Shown: piece after piece, positions 33,457-44,834 of the stretch
How positions within the stretch are numbered: position 1 is the first letter of the stretch
Layout of the letters: the number at the start of each line of letters is the position of its first letter
NCBI RefSeq assembly: GCF_003992135.1
Contig: NZ_RQVN01000005.1
Coordinates: 59,342 to 123,341 of the forward strand
DNA length: 64,000 nucleotides
Source of the DNA: Veillonella sp. VA142
GTDB taxonomy: Bacteria > Bacillota > Negativicutes > Veillonellales > Veillonellaceae
Reading direction: 5' to 3'
Program-made: the position numbers and the translations under genes
Notes under the pieces: model-generated
Told to the model about the DNA's origin: nothing
Seen by the model: the letters and a program-made list of their open reading frames with translations, nothing else
Databases searched by the model: none

Positions 33457-35925
33457 TTATTTGACTACAATATTAATTAACTTTTTAGGTACTACAATCA
33501 CTTTTACAACAGTTTTACCTTCTGTAAATTCTTGTACACGTGGTAATGCTTTTGCAGCTGCTTCTAGTTCTTCTTTAGATAAGGAAACGGATACTGTCAA
33601 TTTATCACGTACTTTCCCATTTACTTGCACTGCCACTTCTACCTCATCCACTACTAAAGCTGATTCTTCATACGTCGGCCAAGATGCAGCATGTACAGAA
33701 CCTTCAAAACCACATTCATGCCAAATTTCTTCAGTAATATGTGGTACAAATGGAGCAAGCAATAATGTTAATTTTTCAACTAGTTCTTTTGCTAACTCAC
33801 TTTGTACTGTATCATGACTATCTTTAAATTGATACATAGCGTTTACCAATTCCATAACAGTACTGATGGCAGTGTTAAAATTGAATTTACCGTCTAAGTC
33901 TTCTGTTACTTTTTTGATAGCACGATGTAATTCACGACGTAATGCTGTTTCATCTTTGGATAAGCTATCATGATGTCCGGATGCACCCAATTGTTGGTAT
34001 GTATCGATAATACGCCATACACGACCTAAGAAACGGTAGGAACCTTCAACCCCTTGGTCACTCCAATCTAAATCACGATCTACTGGTGCTGCGAATAGAA
34101 TGAATAAACGTGCTGTATCTGCACCGTATTTGGCAATGATTTCTTCTGGAGATACTACATTGCCTTTAGATTTAGACATTTTAGAACCTTCTTTTAACAC
34201 CATACCTTGTGTTAATAATGCTTTGAAAGGTTCATTTATTTCTACTAATCCAATATCATTTAATACTTTCACAAAGAAACGAGCATATAATAAGTGCAAA
34301 ATAGCATGTTCGATACCACCGATATATTGGTCTACATTCATCCAATATTTCGCAATTTCTTTGTTAAATACTTCTTTATCATTTCTCGCATCCGCGTAGC
34401 GTAAGAAATACCAAGAAGAATCAATAAATGTATCCATTGTATCAATTTCACGGCGAGCAGGACCACCGCAGCATGGGCAAGTCGTATTTAAGAAAGTTTC
34501 CGACGTTGCCAATGGAGAAATAGCACCACCATCAAAGGATACATCTTCTGGAAGTTTTACTGGTAATTGTTCTTCTGGAACCAATTGTTCTCCACATTTT
34601 TCACAGTATACAACTGGAATTGGACATCCCCAGTAGCGTTGACGAGAAATCAACCAGTCACGAAGACGGAAGTTTACTGTCTTACGACCAGTGCCTTGTT
34701 CTGTGAAATAATCACCTAATGCTTGGCGAGCTTCTTCAGATGTTTTACCGCTGAAATCACCAGAGTTCACCAATACACCATCTTCAGTAAATGCTGTATC
34801 TAAGGAAGCAAAATCTAAATCTTGAGCACTGTTTTGAATCACCCAATTGATAGGTAAATCATATTTTTTTGCAAAGGTATAGTCTCTTTCATCATGAGCC
34901 GGAACCCCCATAACAGCGCCTGTACCATAATCTGCTAATACATAATTAGCAATCCAAATTGGTACTTCTTTGCCCGTAATAGGATGTGTTGCATAAGAAC
35001 CTGTGAACATACCTACTTTTTCTGCTTCTGTAGAAGTACGTTCAATATCACTTTGGTTGCGCAATGTTTCAATGAAAGCTTCTAATTCTGCTTTATTGGA
35101 TGCATCTTGAATCAATTCTTTTACATACGGATGCTCAGGTGCCAACACCACATAGGACACACCAAACAAAGTATCTATCCGTGTTGTATACACTTCAAAA
35201 GATTTATCAATTTTAGGTACATGGAACGCAAATTGTGTACCTTCGCTACGACCAATCCAGTTTCGTTGCATCGCTTTTACACGGTCAGGCCATTGGTCCA
35301 ATGTATCTAAATCGTCTAGCAAACGATCTGCATAGTCTGTAATTTTAAAGAACCATTGTTTTAAGTCTTTTTTCACTACATCATTATCACAGCGCCAGCA
35401 TTTGCCATCAATAACTTGTTCGTTAGCTAATACTGTATGGTCATGTTCACACCAGTTTACTTTTGCTTCTTTTTTATAGGCCAAGCCTTTTTTATAAAAT
35501 TGTTGGAATATCCATTGTGTCCAACGATAGTAATCTTCTTTACAAGTCGCTACTTCTCGGTCCCAATCATAGGATAAACCCAACTCTTTTTGCTGACGTG
35601 TCATGTTGGCAATATTATCTAATGTCCAATCTTTAGGAGATACACCATTTTTAATAGCTGCATTTTCCGCAGGCATACCAAATGCATCCCACCCCATTGG
35701 ATGTAATACATTAAATCCACGCATTTTTTTGAAACGTGCCACTACATCACCAATCGAATAGTTACGCACATGTCCCATATGTAAGTTACCAGATGGATAT
35801 GGGAACATTTCTAACACATAATATTTTTCTTTACTTGGGTCATACTCTGTTTTAAATACCCCAGACTCTTCCCAATATGTTTGCCATTTTTTTTCAATGT
35901 CTTGTGCCACGTATTTTTCGTACAT
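33457..35925 (-). CDS. leuS: leucyl-tRNA synthetase
   Basis: Class I synthetase charging tRNA-Leu. The 822-aa protein has the HIGH-type motif [11 protein letters not shown] (near residue 40), the CP1 editing domain (about 220-410, [16 protein letters not shown]), zinc-type cysteine pairs (CEKCGEQ, CPCCGG), KMSKS in [11 protein letters not shown] and a C-terminal anticodon-binding domain. AGGAGG six bases upstream fixes the ATG at 35923-35925. It follows the GH18 gene by 51 bases with no terminator and no T-box in front. Confidence 0.96.
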   Translation of the reverse strand: MYEKYVAQDIEKKWQTYWEESGVFKTEYDPSKEKYYVLEMFPYPSGNLHMGHVRNYSIGDVVARFKKMRGFNVLHPMGWDAFGMPAENAAIKNGVSPKDWTLDNIANMTRQQKELGLSYDWDREVATCKEDYYRWTQWIFQQFYKKGLAYKKEAKVNWCEHDHTVLANEQVIDGKCWRCDNDVVKKDLKQWFFKITDYADRLLDDLDTLDQWPDRVKAMQRNWIGRSEGTQFAFHVPKIDKSFEVYTTRIDTLFGVSYVVLAPEHPYVKELIQDASNKAELEAFIETLRNQSDIERTSTEAEKVGMFTGSYATHPITGKEVPIWIANYVLADYGTGAVMGVPAHDERDYTFAKKYDLPINWVIQNSAQDLDFASLDTAFTEDGVLVNSGDFSGKTSEEARQALGDYFTEQGTGRKTVNFRLRDWLISRQRYWGCPIPVVYCEKCGEQLVPEEQLPVKLPEDVSFDGGAISPLATSETFLNTTCPCCGGPARREIDTMDTFIDSSWYFLRYADARNDKEVFNKEIAKYWMNVDQYIGGIEHAILHLLYARFFVKVLNDIGLVEINEPFKALLTQGMVLKEGSKMSKSKGNVVSPEEIIAKYGADTARLFILFAAPVDRDLDWSDQGVEGSYRFLGRVWRIIDTYQQLGASGHHDSLSKDETALRRELHRAIKKVTEDLDGKFNFNTAISTVMELVNAMYQFKDSHDTVQSELAKELVEKLTLLLAPFVPHITEEIWHECGFEGSVHAASWPTYEESALVVDEVEVAVQVNGKVRDKLTVSVSLSKEELEAAAKALPRVQEFTEGKTVVKVIVVPKKLINIVVK

Positions 35926-35976
35926 GCTATGCCTCCTCAATTGTATGTATTAATACTCTTAAGTATACTCCAAATC

Positions 35977-37428
35977 TTAGTCTTTAGGCAAAGACTTTTT
36001 TTCTTTTGTAACCTTTACAACACCTGTTTCATCAGTGTCTTTATGCGTTTTCTTAAACTGTAACACAATTTCTTTACCGTCTTTAGAAATCTTTGTCACT
36101 TCTGAAGTATCTCTATGTTTAGATTTTTTCTTCTTATCTTCCTTCTTATCTTTCTTCTTATCTTTCTTTTTCTCTTGTTTTTTTACTTCTTTTTTATGAT
36201 CTTTTTTATCTGAAATTGCTTTCCCCTTTTCAGTACTATTCGTATTAGCACCGTCTAGAGCAAAACTCAGCACCGGCCATACATCACTAGCTTCAAAACC
36301 TTTACGCCAAGCCGCGACTCCTGCAAGTTGTAATTCTTTTACAAGACCCACTTTATAGCTTAACGACTGTGGATCTTCAAACCAAATTTTTGTGAGTGTC
36401 CCCTCATATGGTTTCTTTTCATCATAAATACCATAGACACCATTTTTATTCGTCAACGTTAAATAATTACCTTTTAAATGATTATCCCAAAGCATCACAT
36501 CTCTGTACTCACGTTCTAAATCAAGGGCTCTTGTCATCGCTAGCGTTTTACTTTTTGCTTTTCCTTCCCAAGAACCTTTCACTGGTACAGACCATTCACG
36601 CATATAAAATGGGATGCCCAATACAAGTTTTGATGCTGGTACTTCTGAAAGCATTTGCTCTGCATGCTTTCTCACCCATGGGTAGGAAGCCACCGGTCCT
36701 GCTGTATCACTAGATGCCCAAGTTTCATCGTACGCCATAAGTACTACATAATCTACTGCATCAGCATAGGCCTTGCGGTCATATACTAAAGACCAGTTTT
36801 CACTATTAGAATAACCCGTTACATCAATAGAACTATGTAGGTTATAATCTCTCAATCCCTTAGCAAGAAAATCCACAAACTTAGTTAGCTGTGTTTTATC
36901 TTTGTAATGAACATTTTCAAAATCAAAATTATATCCATCATAACCATACTCTGTAGCATAATTAATGAGGCCTTGTTTATATCGTTCCCACATAGATTCA
37001 TTAGCAAGGATTTTACTAGTCATATCTGGATCGAATTGGTTTGTAATCAAAGGCCATACACGATATCCTTTTTCCTTATAACTATTTACATAGTCATACG
37101 ATAGCTTAGAACTAGCTTTTAGACCAGTCGTAGTCAACTCAAACCAGCTGGGAGACATAATTGACGTACCATTCTGTACATACTTTTTATCATACGCTGT
37201 TTCTGATACTATCGGATCAAATACCATAGTGATAGGTAATGTAACTTCTTGCTTTTCTGGGACATACAACATGGGACCTACATATTGTGTAGGTTCTACT
37301 GCTGTTGTTGTATTGGACAGTGCTGGAAAGGGAATATGGATTGTTGCCTCTGCTACTTGATAGGAAGCAAACAAACTAAATGCAGATATTCCTAGCACCA
37401 AATGTTTCATAACTTGTAAGTGTTTCAT
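35977..37428 (-). CDS. exported GH18-family glycosidase-like protein with lysine-rich tail
   Basis: A 483-aa protein with signal peptide (about residues 1-28) and a GH18 barrel of the YaaH/chitinase-related type. The active-site strand reads GYDGYNFDFENV (about 161-172) with the catalytic Asp-Glu; WFELTTTGLKA near the start and WFEDPQSLSYKVG, followed by GVAAWRKGFE, near the end are also family-typical. Such proteins act on N-acetylglucosamine polymers such as peptidoglycan. Residues ~395-440 form a low-complexity KKDKK-type stretch unlike the family. The start has AAAGGAG. A palindrome lies in its promoter region. Confidence 0.85.
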   Translation of the reverse strand: MKHLQVMKHLVLGISAFSLFASYQVAEATIHIPFPALSNTTTAVEPTQYVGPMLYVPEKQEVTLPITMVFDPIVSETAYDKKYVQNGTSIMSPSWFELTTTGLKASSKLSYDYVNSYKEKGYRVWPLITNQFDPDMTSKILANESMWERYKQGLINYATEYGYDGYNFDFENVHYKDKTQLTKFVDFLAKGLRDYNLHSSIDVTGYSNSENWSLVYDRKAYADAVDYVVLMAYDETWASSDTAGPVASYPWVRKHAEQMLSEVPASKLVLGIPFYMREWSVPVKGSWEGKAKSKTLAMTRALDLEREYRDVMLWDNHLKGNYLTLTNKNGVYGIYDEKKPYEGTLTKIWFEDPQSLSYKVGLVKELQLAGVAAWRKGFEASDVWPVLSFALDGANTNSTEKGKAISDKKDHKKEVKKQEKKKDKKKDKKEDKKKKSKHRDTSEVTKISKDGKEIVLQFKKTHKDTDETGVVKVTKEKKSLPKD

Positions 37429-37450
37429 AAGCGCTCCTTTTAACCTTTAT

Positions 37451-37488
37451 ATTATATCACATTCAGCCTATATAGTGGGAACACTATA
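37451..37488. promoter_or_regulatory. GH18/lgt divergent region: extended -10 and palindrome
   Basis: On the minus strand TGATATAAT (37451-37459) is an extended -10 for the GH18 gene. Just upstream, TATAGTG-N4-CACTATA (37471-37488) is a perfect inverted repeat at the place of its -35, suggesting an operator. I could not assign a convincing lgt promoter. Confidence 0.55.
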
Positions 37489-37567
37489 CTATTTCTCTAA
37501 AATTTATGGTACACTACAAAGGTAGGATTTGTTAGAAACATTTAAAATAGAAATAATAGGAGGTTCT

Positions 37568-38380
37568 ATGCATCAATATTTATTTTTTATCGGAGGCTTT
37601 CCAGTACGCGCCTACGGTTTACTTCTCGCTTTAGGTATTATTAGCGCTGCCGTTGTAGGCTACTTCATTATGAAAAAAGATGGCCGTGGATGGGAAAAAC
37701 ATATGGTGGATTTCACCATTACTGTTGCTATAGCTGGTATCATCGGTGCTCGACTATGGGATGTATTCTTCTTTGACTGGGGATACTATCACAATCACTT
37801 ATTGGAAATTCCTTACGTATGGCAAGGTGGCATGGCTATCCAAGGTGGCGTATTGTTAGGTGCCATTGCTGGCATTTATTATTTAAAAAAGCAACATGTT
37901 GACCCTTGGGCCTTTGCTGATTTATTTGCACCAGCCCTTATGGTAGGTCAATCTGTGGGACGTATGGCGAATGTCATGAATGGTGATGCCTTTGGTCACC
38001 CTACTGGGGGAAACTTCGGTATTCTTTATCCAGAAACTACCTTGGCATACCGCACTTATGGTAATCAACCATTATGGCCTGCTGAAATATGGGAAGGTCA
38101 AGTAGATATTATTTTGTTTGTTATCTTACTATTGGCTAACGTATTCCCTCATAAAAAAGGACAAATCTTCTGCTTATATGCATTCTTGTATTCTGCCTTG
38201 CGATTCTTCTTAGAATTTTTACGTGGAGATTATGTAAACCTAACATTAGGCTTTAAGTCAGCACAGGTTACAAGCTTAATTGTCATGGCTGTGTCCTTTG
38301 GCATCTGGCTATACCTTCATTATAAAGGAACAACGGATACACATGTATTCCCTATAGGGAAAGGCAAAAAAGGAAAATAA
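37568..38380 (+). CDS. lgt: prolipoprotein diacylglyceryl transferase
   Basis: Inner-membrane enzyme that attaches diacylglyceryl from phosphatidylglycerol to the lipobox cysteine of prolipoproteins. The 270-aa protein has about seven membrane segments, the FPVRAYGLLLALGI N-terminus, GGMAIQGGVLLG with the conserved glycines and the signature-like GRMANVMNGDAFG. The ATG at 37568 has AGGAGG upstream; an earlier ATG lacks one. A single-gene unit with a terminator; the lipoprotein binding protein at 19 kb would be one of its substrates. Confidence 0.94.
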   Translation: MHQYLFFIGGFPVRAYGLLLALGIISAAVVGYFIMKKDGRGWEKHMVDFTITVAIAGIIGARLWDVFFFDWGYYHNHLLEIPYVWQGGMAIQGGVLLGAIAGIYYLKKQHVDPWAFADLFAPALMVGQSVGRMANVMNGDAFGHPTGGNFGILYPETTLAYRTYGNQPLWPAEIWEGQVDIILFVILLLANVFPHKKGQIFCLYAFLYSALRFFLEFLRGDYVNLTLGFKSAQVTSLIVMAVSFGIWLYLHYKGTTDTHVFPIGKGKKGK

Positions 38381-38437
38381 TGATTCATTAGTTTCAACAC
38401 AAAGTGATGCCTATAAAATCAAGCTAATAAGAAATAT

Positions 38438-38480
38438 AAAGAGGAAAGGATTGCACATAGCAAATCCTTTCCTCTTTTTC
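38438..38480. terminator. bidirectional terminator between lgt and trmFO
   Basis: A 15-bp stem (AAAGAGGAAAGGATT with AATCCTTTCCTCTTT), followed by T-rich sequence on the plus strand and A/T-rich sequence on the minus strand, between convergent genes. Confidence 0.88.
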
Positions 38481-38564
38481 TTATCTATAAAACTTCAAAT
38501 ATTGCAAAATTCTCTTGCCTTTGAATATGTAAAACACTATATCTATCAAGTACAAAACTATTAA

Positions 38565-39884
38565 TTAAGACAGTAACTCTTCTGCTACAATTAATGCCTC
38601 TAATTCTTCTAATGCACGTTGAGCAATTAATGCATTTTTTTCTTTTTTCTTACGTACTTTAGCTCCCCAAGGTTCCATGATACCAAAATTTACATTCATT
38701 GGTTGGAAATTTGAACCTTCATAAGCACTAATATAATGGCTTAACCCACCAAGAGCCGTTGTTTTAGGGAATGTAACAAATTCTTTGCCATGCAACATAC
38801 GCGCCACTTGGATAGCTACCATCATACCTGCAGCTGCTGATTCTAGATACCCTTCCACACCTGTCATTTGACCAGCAAAAAACAATCGTGCATTAGATTG
38901 TAGTTGGAATGCTTGGTTCAACAGTTCTGGAGAGTTAATATATGTGTTACGATGCATGACACCATAGCGAATAAATTCAGCATTCTCTAACCCTGGAATC
39001 ATTTGGAATACTCGCTTTTGTTCGCCCCATTTTAAATGCGTTTGAAAGCCTACTAAGTTGTACATAGTAGCTTCTTTATTTTCCTTGCGCAACTGCACTA
39101 CTGCATGCCACTCAATATTGTTCCGTGGATCTACAAGACCAACCGGTTTCAAAGGCCCATAGCGCAATGTATCTAGCCCTCGAGATGCCATAATTTCTAC
39201 AGGCATACATCCTTCAAAATAGATTTCTTTTTCAAAATCTTTTGGTTGTACTACATCGGCTGTAGTTAACGCTTCATAGAAAGCATCATATTCTTCTTTC
39301 GTCATAGGGCAGTTTAAATAATCTGCATCCCCTTTATCATACCGTGAGGCTGCAAATACTTTATCGTAATTCAAAGACTCTGCTGTTACAATAGGTGCTG
39401 CTGCATCATAGAAATAAAAATCTTTAGAACCAGTTAACTCTTTAATCTTAGTTCCTAATGCTTCTGATGTGAGTGGACCACTTGCAAAAATAACAATACC
39501 TTCATCTGGAATCTCTGTCACTTCTTCATGAATCACTGTGATTAAAGGGTGTTCTTTAATACGTTCTGTGACCCTTTTGCTAAAAGCATGACGATCTACA
39601 GCCAAGGCACCACCTGCCGGAACTTGACTGGCATCAGCAGATTCCATGATTAAAGAGTCTAAACGACGCATTTCTTCTTTCAAAAGACCCACTGCATTTT
39701 CTATCGTATTCGCACGCAAAGAGTTAGAGCATACTAACTCTGCAAATTGATCTGTATGATGAGCCGGTGAAGACACTTTGGGACGCATTTCATATAAGTG
39801 CACAGGGATACCACGCTTAGCCAGTTGATAGGCTGCCTCAGAGCCAGCAAGACCAGCTCCAATAATAGTTACAAAATCTTTCAT
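38565..39884 (-). CDS. trmFO: folate-dependent tRNA (uracil-54-C5)-methyltransferase TrmFO
   Basis: FAD enzyme that methylates U54 of tRNA from methylenetetrahydrofolate. The 439-aa protein has the N-terminal FAD motif [19 protein letters not shown], the ELVCSNSLR segment typical of TrmFO, and [21 protein letters not shown] near residue 340. It overlaps topA by 4 bases (ATGA). Confidence 0.95.
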   Translation of the reverse strand: MKDFVTIIGAGLAGSEAAYQLAKRGIPVHLYEMRPKVSSPAHHTDQFAELVCSNSLRANTIENAVGLLKEEMRRLDSLIMESADASQVPAGGALAVDRHAFSKRVTERIKEHPLITVIHEEVTEIPDEGIVIFASGPLTSEALGTKIKELTGSKDFYFYDAAAPIVTAESLNYDKVFAASRYDKGDADYLNCPMTKEEYDAFYEALTTADVVQPKDFEKEIYFEGCMPVEIMASRGLDTLRYGPLKPVGLVDPRNNIEWHAVVQLRKENKEATMYNLVGFQTHLKWGEQKRVFQMIPGLENAEFIRYGVMHRNTYINSPELLNQAFQLQSNARLFFAGQMTGVEGYLESAAAGMMVAIQVARMLHGKEFVTFPKTTALGGLSHYISAYEGSNFQPMNVNFGIMEPWGAKVRKKKEKNALIAQRALEELEALIVAEELLS

Positions 39885-42130
39885 TCTTTATCTTCTTTCT
39901 TTGTTCTAGGTTTACGTTTTGGCCTTGTTTCACATTCAGGATTGGAACAAAACTCTTTTTTATTTCCATTTTTGTATATTTTTTCAGCCATTAAGCTACC
40001 ACAAACGGGACAAGTTTTATCAATAGGTTTATCCCACATTGTAAAATCACAAGATGGGTACCCTTCACAACCATAAAAAACACGACCTCTCTTGGATTTA
40101 CGTTCTAAAATCTCATGAGATTTACATTTAGGACATGTCACTCCCGTGCTAACTGTAATGGACTTAATATTTCGACAATCTGGAAAGTTAGAACATGCTA
40201 AATATTTACCATAAGGCCCTAGTTTATAGACCATATCATGTCCACATTTTTCACAAAGGATACCACTCTTCTCTGCTTCCAGTTCTATCTTCTCAGCCGA
40301 TTCAGCTGTGTGTAATTCCTTCTCAAAACTATCATAAAATGAATGGATAACAGCTTCGTAGAAGTTAGTCCCTTGTGCAATATGGTCTAAATCTTCCTCC
40401 ATAGAGGCAGTAAATTTCATATTAATGAACTTTTCAAAATGAGTTGTTAAAAATTCCACCACGGCAAAACCTAAATCAGTAGGAATAAATTGTTTATCCT
40501 TACGCTCCACATAATTCCGTTTTAAGATCGTATCAATAGTAGCTGCATACGTACTTGGTCGACCAATTCCCTGTTCTTCTAATACTTTGATAAGACCTGC
40601 CTCAGAATAACGGCTTGGAGGTTGCGTAAAATGCTGTATACCATCCATAGAGATAGGCATAATAGCTTGCCCTTCCTCTAGGGCTGGCAGTATATGGTCA
40701 TCCTCTTTTTTAGCGTCTTCATAGACTTCTGTAAAACCTTTAAATAATACACGATTCCCAGAAGCCTTCAATGTATACTCATCTACATGAAATTGCATAG
40801 TGATAGTTTCACTTTTCTGTGGAGCCATTTGACTCGCTAAAAATCGATTCCAAATCAAGGTATATAATTTTAACTCATCACTAGATAGATAGGACGCTAC
40901 CGCTTTAGGTGGTAATTCCAACATGGTAGGACGAATCGCTTCATGCGCATCTTGAGCATTCGCCTTCGCTCCAAATACATTTGGTTTACTCGGATAAAAC
41001 TCCTTCCCAAAGGTCTTGAGAATATAGGCTTTAGCCGCTTCTTGCATTTCCTTTGATACCCGAGTGGAATCTGTACGCATATAGGTAATCAAACCTACAT
41101 GACCATAGCCCCCAATTTCTTTACCTTCATATAAATGTTGTGCTGCAGACATAATGCGTTTTGCATTCATATTCAGTTTGCGTACACCTTCTTGTTGCAT
41201 CGTCGACGTCGTAAAAGGAGCAGGTGCTTTACGACTACGTTGCCGTGATTCTACAGAACTAACTACACTTTCACGGCCACGAATAACGCTTAATACGGCA
41301 TCACTTTCTGTTTCATTAGAAATCGTTAACTTTTCATTATCTTTGTGAGTCACTACCACATCAAATTGTTCATTCTTAGCGGTTTGATACACACCTTCGA
41401 TAGTCCAGTATTCTTCTGGAATAAACGCTTGGATCTCACGTTCCCGCTCACAGATAATGCGTACGGCTACGGATTGAACACGTCCGGCACTAAGTCCTTT
41501 GCAAATCTTTTTCCAAAGCAAAGGGCTTAATTTATAACCTACAATACGGTCCAATACACGACGAGCCTGCTGAGCATCTACCATATGCATATCAATCGGT
41601 CTAGGTGTTGAAATCGCCTCTTGAATAGCATGCTTAGTAATCTCATTGAAAGTCACCCGACATGGCGTAGTACCATCTATATTTAAAATATGAGCTAAAT
41701 GCCAAGAGATGGCCTCTCCTTCACGGTCAGGGTCAGTTGCCAAATACACAGCTTTTGCCTTATCTGCTTCTTTACGTAACTCTTCGATAACAGCCTTTCT
41801 ACCTGGTACATTCAAATATCTAGGTAAAAATCCATTAGTAATGGATACACCCATTTGCATTTTAGGTAAATCTCTCAAATGTCCCATGCTAGCTTTTACC
41901 ACATAGTCATCTCCTAAAAATTTTTCAATAGTCTTTGACTTTGCTGGAGATTCCACGATGATTAAAGTTTTTCCATCTTTTTTGAAAGTCCGTTTATGTT
42001 CCATTGTAATCGGTTCTGGACGCATAACCAAAGGTCTAGACTCTGGTGCTTTGGCGCTTGATTTGACAGCTTCTTTTGTTTCTTTGTCTTTTTTTTTCTC
42101 CCCTGTAACGAAGGATCTAGTAATGGCCAA
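39881..42130 (-). CDS. topA: DNA topoisomerase I
   Basis: Type IA enzyme that relaxes negative supercoils. The 749-aa protein has the Toprim segment [19 protein letters not shown] and [11 protein letters not shown], the active-site Tyr in [12 protein letters not shown], and three C-terminal zinc ribbons (CEKCG...C, CPKCK...C and CPVCG...C). I choose a TTG start (42128-42130) because GGAGG lies seven bases before it; a longer ATG start reads into dprA's end and lacks a ribosome site. The N-terminal ~50 residues before Toprim are charged and variable. Confidence 0.93.
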   Translation of the reverse strand: MAITRSFVTGEKKKDKETKEAVKSSAKAPESRPLVMRPEPITMEHKRTFKKDGKTLIIVESPAKSKTIEKFLGDDYVVKASMGHLRDLPKMQMGVSITNGFLPRYLNVPGRKAVIEELRKEADKAKAVYLATDPDREGEAISWHLAHILNIDGTTPCRVTFNEITKHAIQEAISTPRPIDMHMVDAQQARRVLDRIVGYKLSPLLWKKICKGLSAGRVQSVAVRIICEREREIQAFIPEEYWTIEGVYQTAKNEQFDVVVTHKDNEKLTISNETESDAVLSVIRGRESVVSSVESRQRSRKAPAPFTTSTMQQEGVRKLNMNAKRIMSAAQHLYEGKEIGGYGHVGLITYMRTDSTRVSKEMQEAAKAYILKTFGKEFYPSKPNVFGAKANAQDAHEAIRPTMLELPPKAVASYLSSDELKLYTLIWNRFLASQMAPQKSETITMQFHVDEYTLKASGNRVLFKGFTEVYEDAKKEDDHILPALEEGQAIMPISMDGIQHFTQPPSRYSEAGLIKVLEEQGIGRPSTYAATIDTILKRNYVERKDKQFIPTDLGFAVVEFLTTHFEKFINMKFTASMEEDLDHIAQGTNFYEAVIHSFYDSFEKELHTAESAEKIELEAEKSGILCEKCGHDMVYKLGPYGKYLACSNFPDCRNIKSITVSTGVTCPKCKSHEILERKSKRGRVFYGCEGYPSCDFTMWDKPIDKTCPVCGSLMAEKIYKNGNKKEFCSNPECETRPKRKPRTKKEDKE

Positions 42131-42143
42131 AAATCTTCCTCCT

Positions 42144-43247
42144 CTAAGTATGTAGTACATACCCCTGAGAGGTATGTGTAATCATTTGTTTTAGTTCTAA
42201 TTGTAACAGCAGTGTATGAAGATTTGTTAACGGCAATTGAGTAGTATGTACTAATTCTTCTATCGTCGTATTTCCACCAGGATTCATAGCCTCTAGTACA
42301 CGTTGTTCCTCTTCATTCACTGTGTTTACTTTTTCACTATTCATGTTACTATACTTTGCGACTTTTTGCCAACCATATTCATGCAATACTTGTTCAGGAT
42401 CTGTTAAGACAGTAGCCCCTTGCTGAATAAGCCAATGATTTCCATCACAAGTATGTGTCAATACATTCCCTGGTATAGTAAACACATCTCTTCCTTCATT
42501 TATCGCCATATCAGCAGTAATCAAAGAACCACTGCTAGCTTTTGCCTCCACAACAATGGTGCCTCTCGTCATACCACTAATAATTCGATTTCGAGAAGGA
42601 AAGTGATGGCTCTTAGCTTGCATATGCGGTCCATATTCAGATAGTAATAATCCATCTTTTTCTAAAATTTCTAAAAATAAATTCCGATTTGTTCTTGGAT
42701 AGGTTACATTTAAACCACAGCCCATGACGGCAATCGTTGGAGTTTGTCCTTGCAAAGCTCCTTCATGGCTAGCACGATCGATGCCCATAGCGCCGCCACT
42801 AACAACGATAATACCTAAGTTAGATAAAGCACGGCCAAAGTATCTAGCTACTTGTACACCATAAGAAGAGCATTTTCTAGCGCCTACCATTGCTAACGAA
42901 CGATCCATATGCTGCAACACTTCTATATTTCCACGCCCATACAACACTCGAGGACTATTATAAATCTCTAGTAACGATTTAGGATAGTAAGGAGATTCCC
43001 AAGTAATCACATGCATATGAAAGCGCTCTAAATCTTCTTCTAATTGTAATAGAAAGCTTTCATTGATAGGTCGACGAATTTCATCAAACAATTCATATTT
43101 ACAACCTAACGATGGTTCTACATTATGATGTAACACATGATGCCAAGCTTCCTTTGCACTTTCGTAATAAGTAAATAAATTACCTAAACTAGCATTACCT
43201 AATCCTACCACATGTTGGAGAGCACTCGCATAGATTTCCTCTTTCAT
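42144..43247 (-). CDS. dprA: DNA-processing protein DprA
   Basis: Loads RecA on incoming single strands in natural transformation. The 367-aa protein has an N-terminal SAM-like region, the Rossmann core with MVGARKCSSYGVQVARYFGRAL, VSGGAMGIDRASHEGAL, SRNRIISGMTRGTIVVEA and a C-terminal winged-helix-like domain. The start is at codon 1 behind comM without gap (stop/start 43247/43248). It forms part of the operon yraN-comM-dprA-topA-trmFO. Confidence 0.95.
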   Translation of the reverse strand: MKEEIYASALQHVVGLGNASLGNLFTYYESAKEAWHHVLHHNVEPSLGCKYELFDEIRRPINESFLLQLEEDLERFHMHVITWESPYYPKSLLEIYNSPRVLYGRGNIEVLQHMDRSLAMVGARKCSSYGVQVARYFGRALSNLGIIVVSGGAMGIDRASHEGALQGQTPTIAVMGCGLNVTYPRTNRNLFLEILEKDGLLLSEYGPHMQAKSHHFPSRNRIISGMTRGTIVVEAKASSGSLITADMAINEGRDVFTIPGNVLTHTCDGNHWLIQQGATVLTDPEQVLHEYGWQKVAKYSNMNSEKVNTVNEEEQRVLEAMNPGGNTTIEELVHTTQLPLTNLHTLLLQLELKQMITHTSQGYVLHT

Positions 43248-44819
43248 TTACAATCCCTCCTGTACTTGCCGATAACTTAAGGCCTCTGCCACATGGTCTG
43301 TTAAAATCTCCTCAGATTCTGCTAAATCAGCGATTGTTCTTGCTACTTTGATAATGCGGTCATAACTACGTAAACTCAAATGTAATGTAGTAAAAGCTGA
43401 ATCTAGCAATTCTTTAGCTTGCTCAGAAAGTTTCACATACATTTCTATATCACTATGACTTAAATGTGAGTTCACCCCAATATTCGTTCCTTTATATCTT
43501 TCAGTTTGCATAGATCTAGCACGGATAACACGGCTACGTACTTGCTCTGTACTAACTTCATCCTTAGGGGCATATATCTCTGTTAAAGTAGGTCTTTCTA
43601 CGGGTACTACTAGATCCATTCTATCCAGAATAGGTCCTGATAACACTCGTTGGTATCTTTGAATTTGCGTAGCTGTACAAGTACATCGATGATCTTCTTC
43701 CGTTCCAAACCATCCACATGGACATGGATTCATAGCCATGACAACAATACAATCACTGGGATAGGTAGTTGCCATTCCGATGCGTGCAATATGTACTTGT
43801 CGTTCTTCTAAGGGCTGTCTCAGAACCTCTATGACAGGCCTACGAAATTCTGGTGCTTCATCCAAAAATAAAACGCCTTTATGTGCCAAGGTAATTTCTC
43901 CTGGTTTTGGCGGTTGTCCTCCTCCCGCCATAGCCACTAATGTACTCGTATGATGAGGACTGCGAAATGGTCGCTCTTCCATTAATCGACCACTTTTTAA
44001 TAACCCCATCACACTATAAATGCGGCTTACCTCTAGTTGTTCCTCTCGTGAAAGAGGTGGCAATAAAAACGGCAATCGTTTAGCTAACATAGTCTTTCCC
44101 GATCCAGGAGGTCCGGTCATCAACAAATGATGCCCACCCGCCGCTGCTATTTCTAAGGCTCGCTTAGCCATCACTTGTCCTTTTACATCTTGTAAATCTA
44201 ATATTTCCACTCTACGTTTTGACGGCACTATCGATGTCTGTACACACAGCTTTGCTTTCTTTTCAGGATGCTCTACTAATTCTACAACTTCAGATAAAGT
44301 AGACAAACCATATACAGGCATAGAGGAACCACTAGTAGCCTCTTCATGATTTCCCAGTGGCACAATAATATCTTCTACCATAGAAGTATAACTATGTTCA
44401 TTTCCTAACTCCTGATTTGTCACCCCCATCACCATAGATAACATACCCATTACAGGTTGCAAAGAACCATCCAATGATAATTCTCCTATAAATACATGGT
44501 GATTCCATTGTATAGACTGTTTTTTCTTATGTTTACCTTCCTCTAGGGCTGCTAAAATACCCATGGCAATGGCTAAATCTAAGGATGATCCATCTTTCCG
44601 AATATGTGCAGGCGCCAAATTGACCACGATTCGTTTCATAGGAAACTCAAAGCCCCCATTTTTGATAGCAGATCGGACTCGCTCTTTTGCCTCTTTCACA
44701 GAGGTAGCTGGTAAGCCAACAATATCAAAACTTGGTAAGCCTGGGCTAATATCTACTTCTACGGTCACCACATAGCCATCAATACCACTTACACATACTC
44801 CATAGGTTTTTGCATACAT
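43248..44819 (-). CDS. comM: YifB/ComM-type Mg-chelatase-like AAA+ ATPase
   Basis: A 523-aa AAA+ protein related to ComM, a helicase-like factor that extends recombination of transforming DNA in characterised bacteria. It has the N-terminal YifB domain (about residues 1-170), Walker A GPPGSGKTML (near 235), Walker B VLFLDEAPEF, and a C-terminal lid with a zinc-type cysteine set (CPCGWFGTEEDHRCTC). Its ATG follows yraN by 15 bases. Confidence 0.94.
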   Translation of the reverse strand: MYAKTYGVCVSGIDGYVVTVEVDISPGLPSFDIVGLPATSVKEAKERVRSAIKNGGFEFPMKRIVVNLAPAHIRKDGSSLDLAIAMGILAALEEGKHKKKQSIQWNHHVFIGELSLDGSLQPVMGMLSMVMGVTNQELGNEHSYTSMVEDIIVPLGNHEEATSGSSMPVYGLSTLSEVVELVEHPEKKAKLCVQTSIVPSKRRVEILDLQDVKGQVMAKRALEIAAAGGHHLLMTGPPGSGKTMLAKRLPFLLPPLSREEQLEVSRIYSVMGLLKSGRLMEERPFRSPHHTSTLVAMAGGGQPPKPGEITLAHKGVLFLDEAPEFRRPVIEVLRQPLEERQVHIARIGMATTYPSDCIVVMAMNPCPCGWFGTEEDHRCTCTATQIQRYQRVLSGPILDRMDLVVPVERPTLTEIYAPKDEVSTEQVRSRVIRARSMQTERYKGTNIGVNSHLSHSDIEMYVKLSEQAKELLDSAFTTLHLSLRSYDRIIKVARTIADLAESEEILTDHVAEALSYRQVQEGL

Positions 44820-44834
44820 GGTTCTCCTCCTATC

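Noticed and set aside
36110..36235. Possible frameshift creating the lysine-rich tail of the GH18 protein
   Set aside because: The frame continues normally after the tail to a regular stop, and the charge pattern (Lys with Asp/Glu) is not that of an out-of-frame translation.
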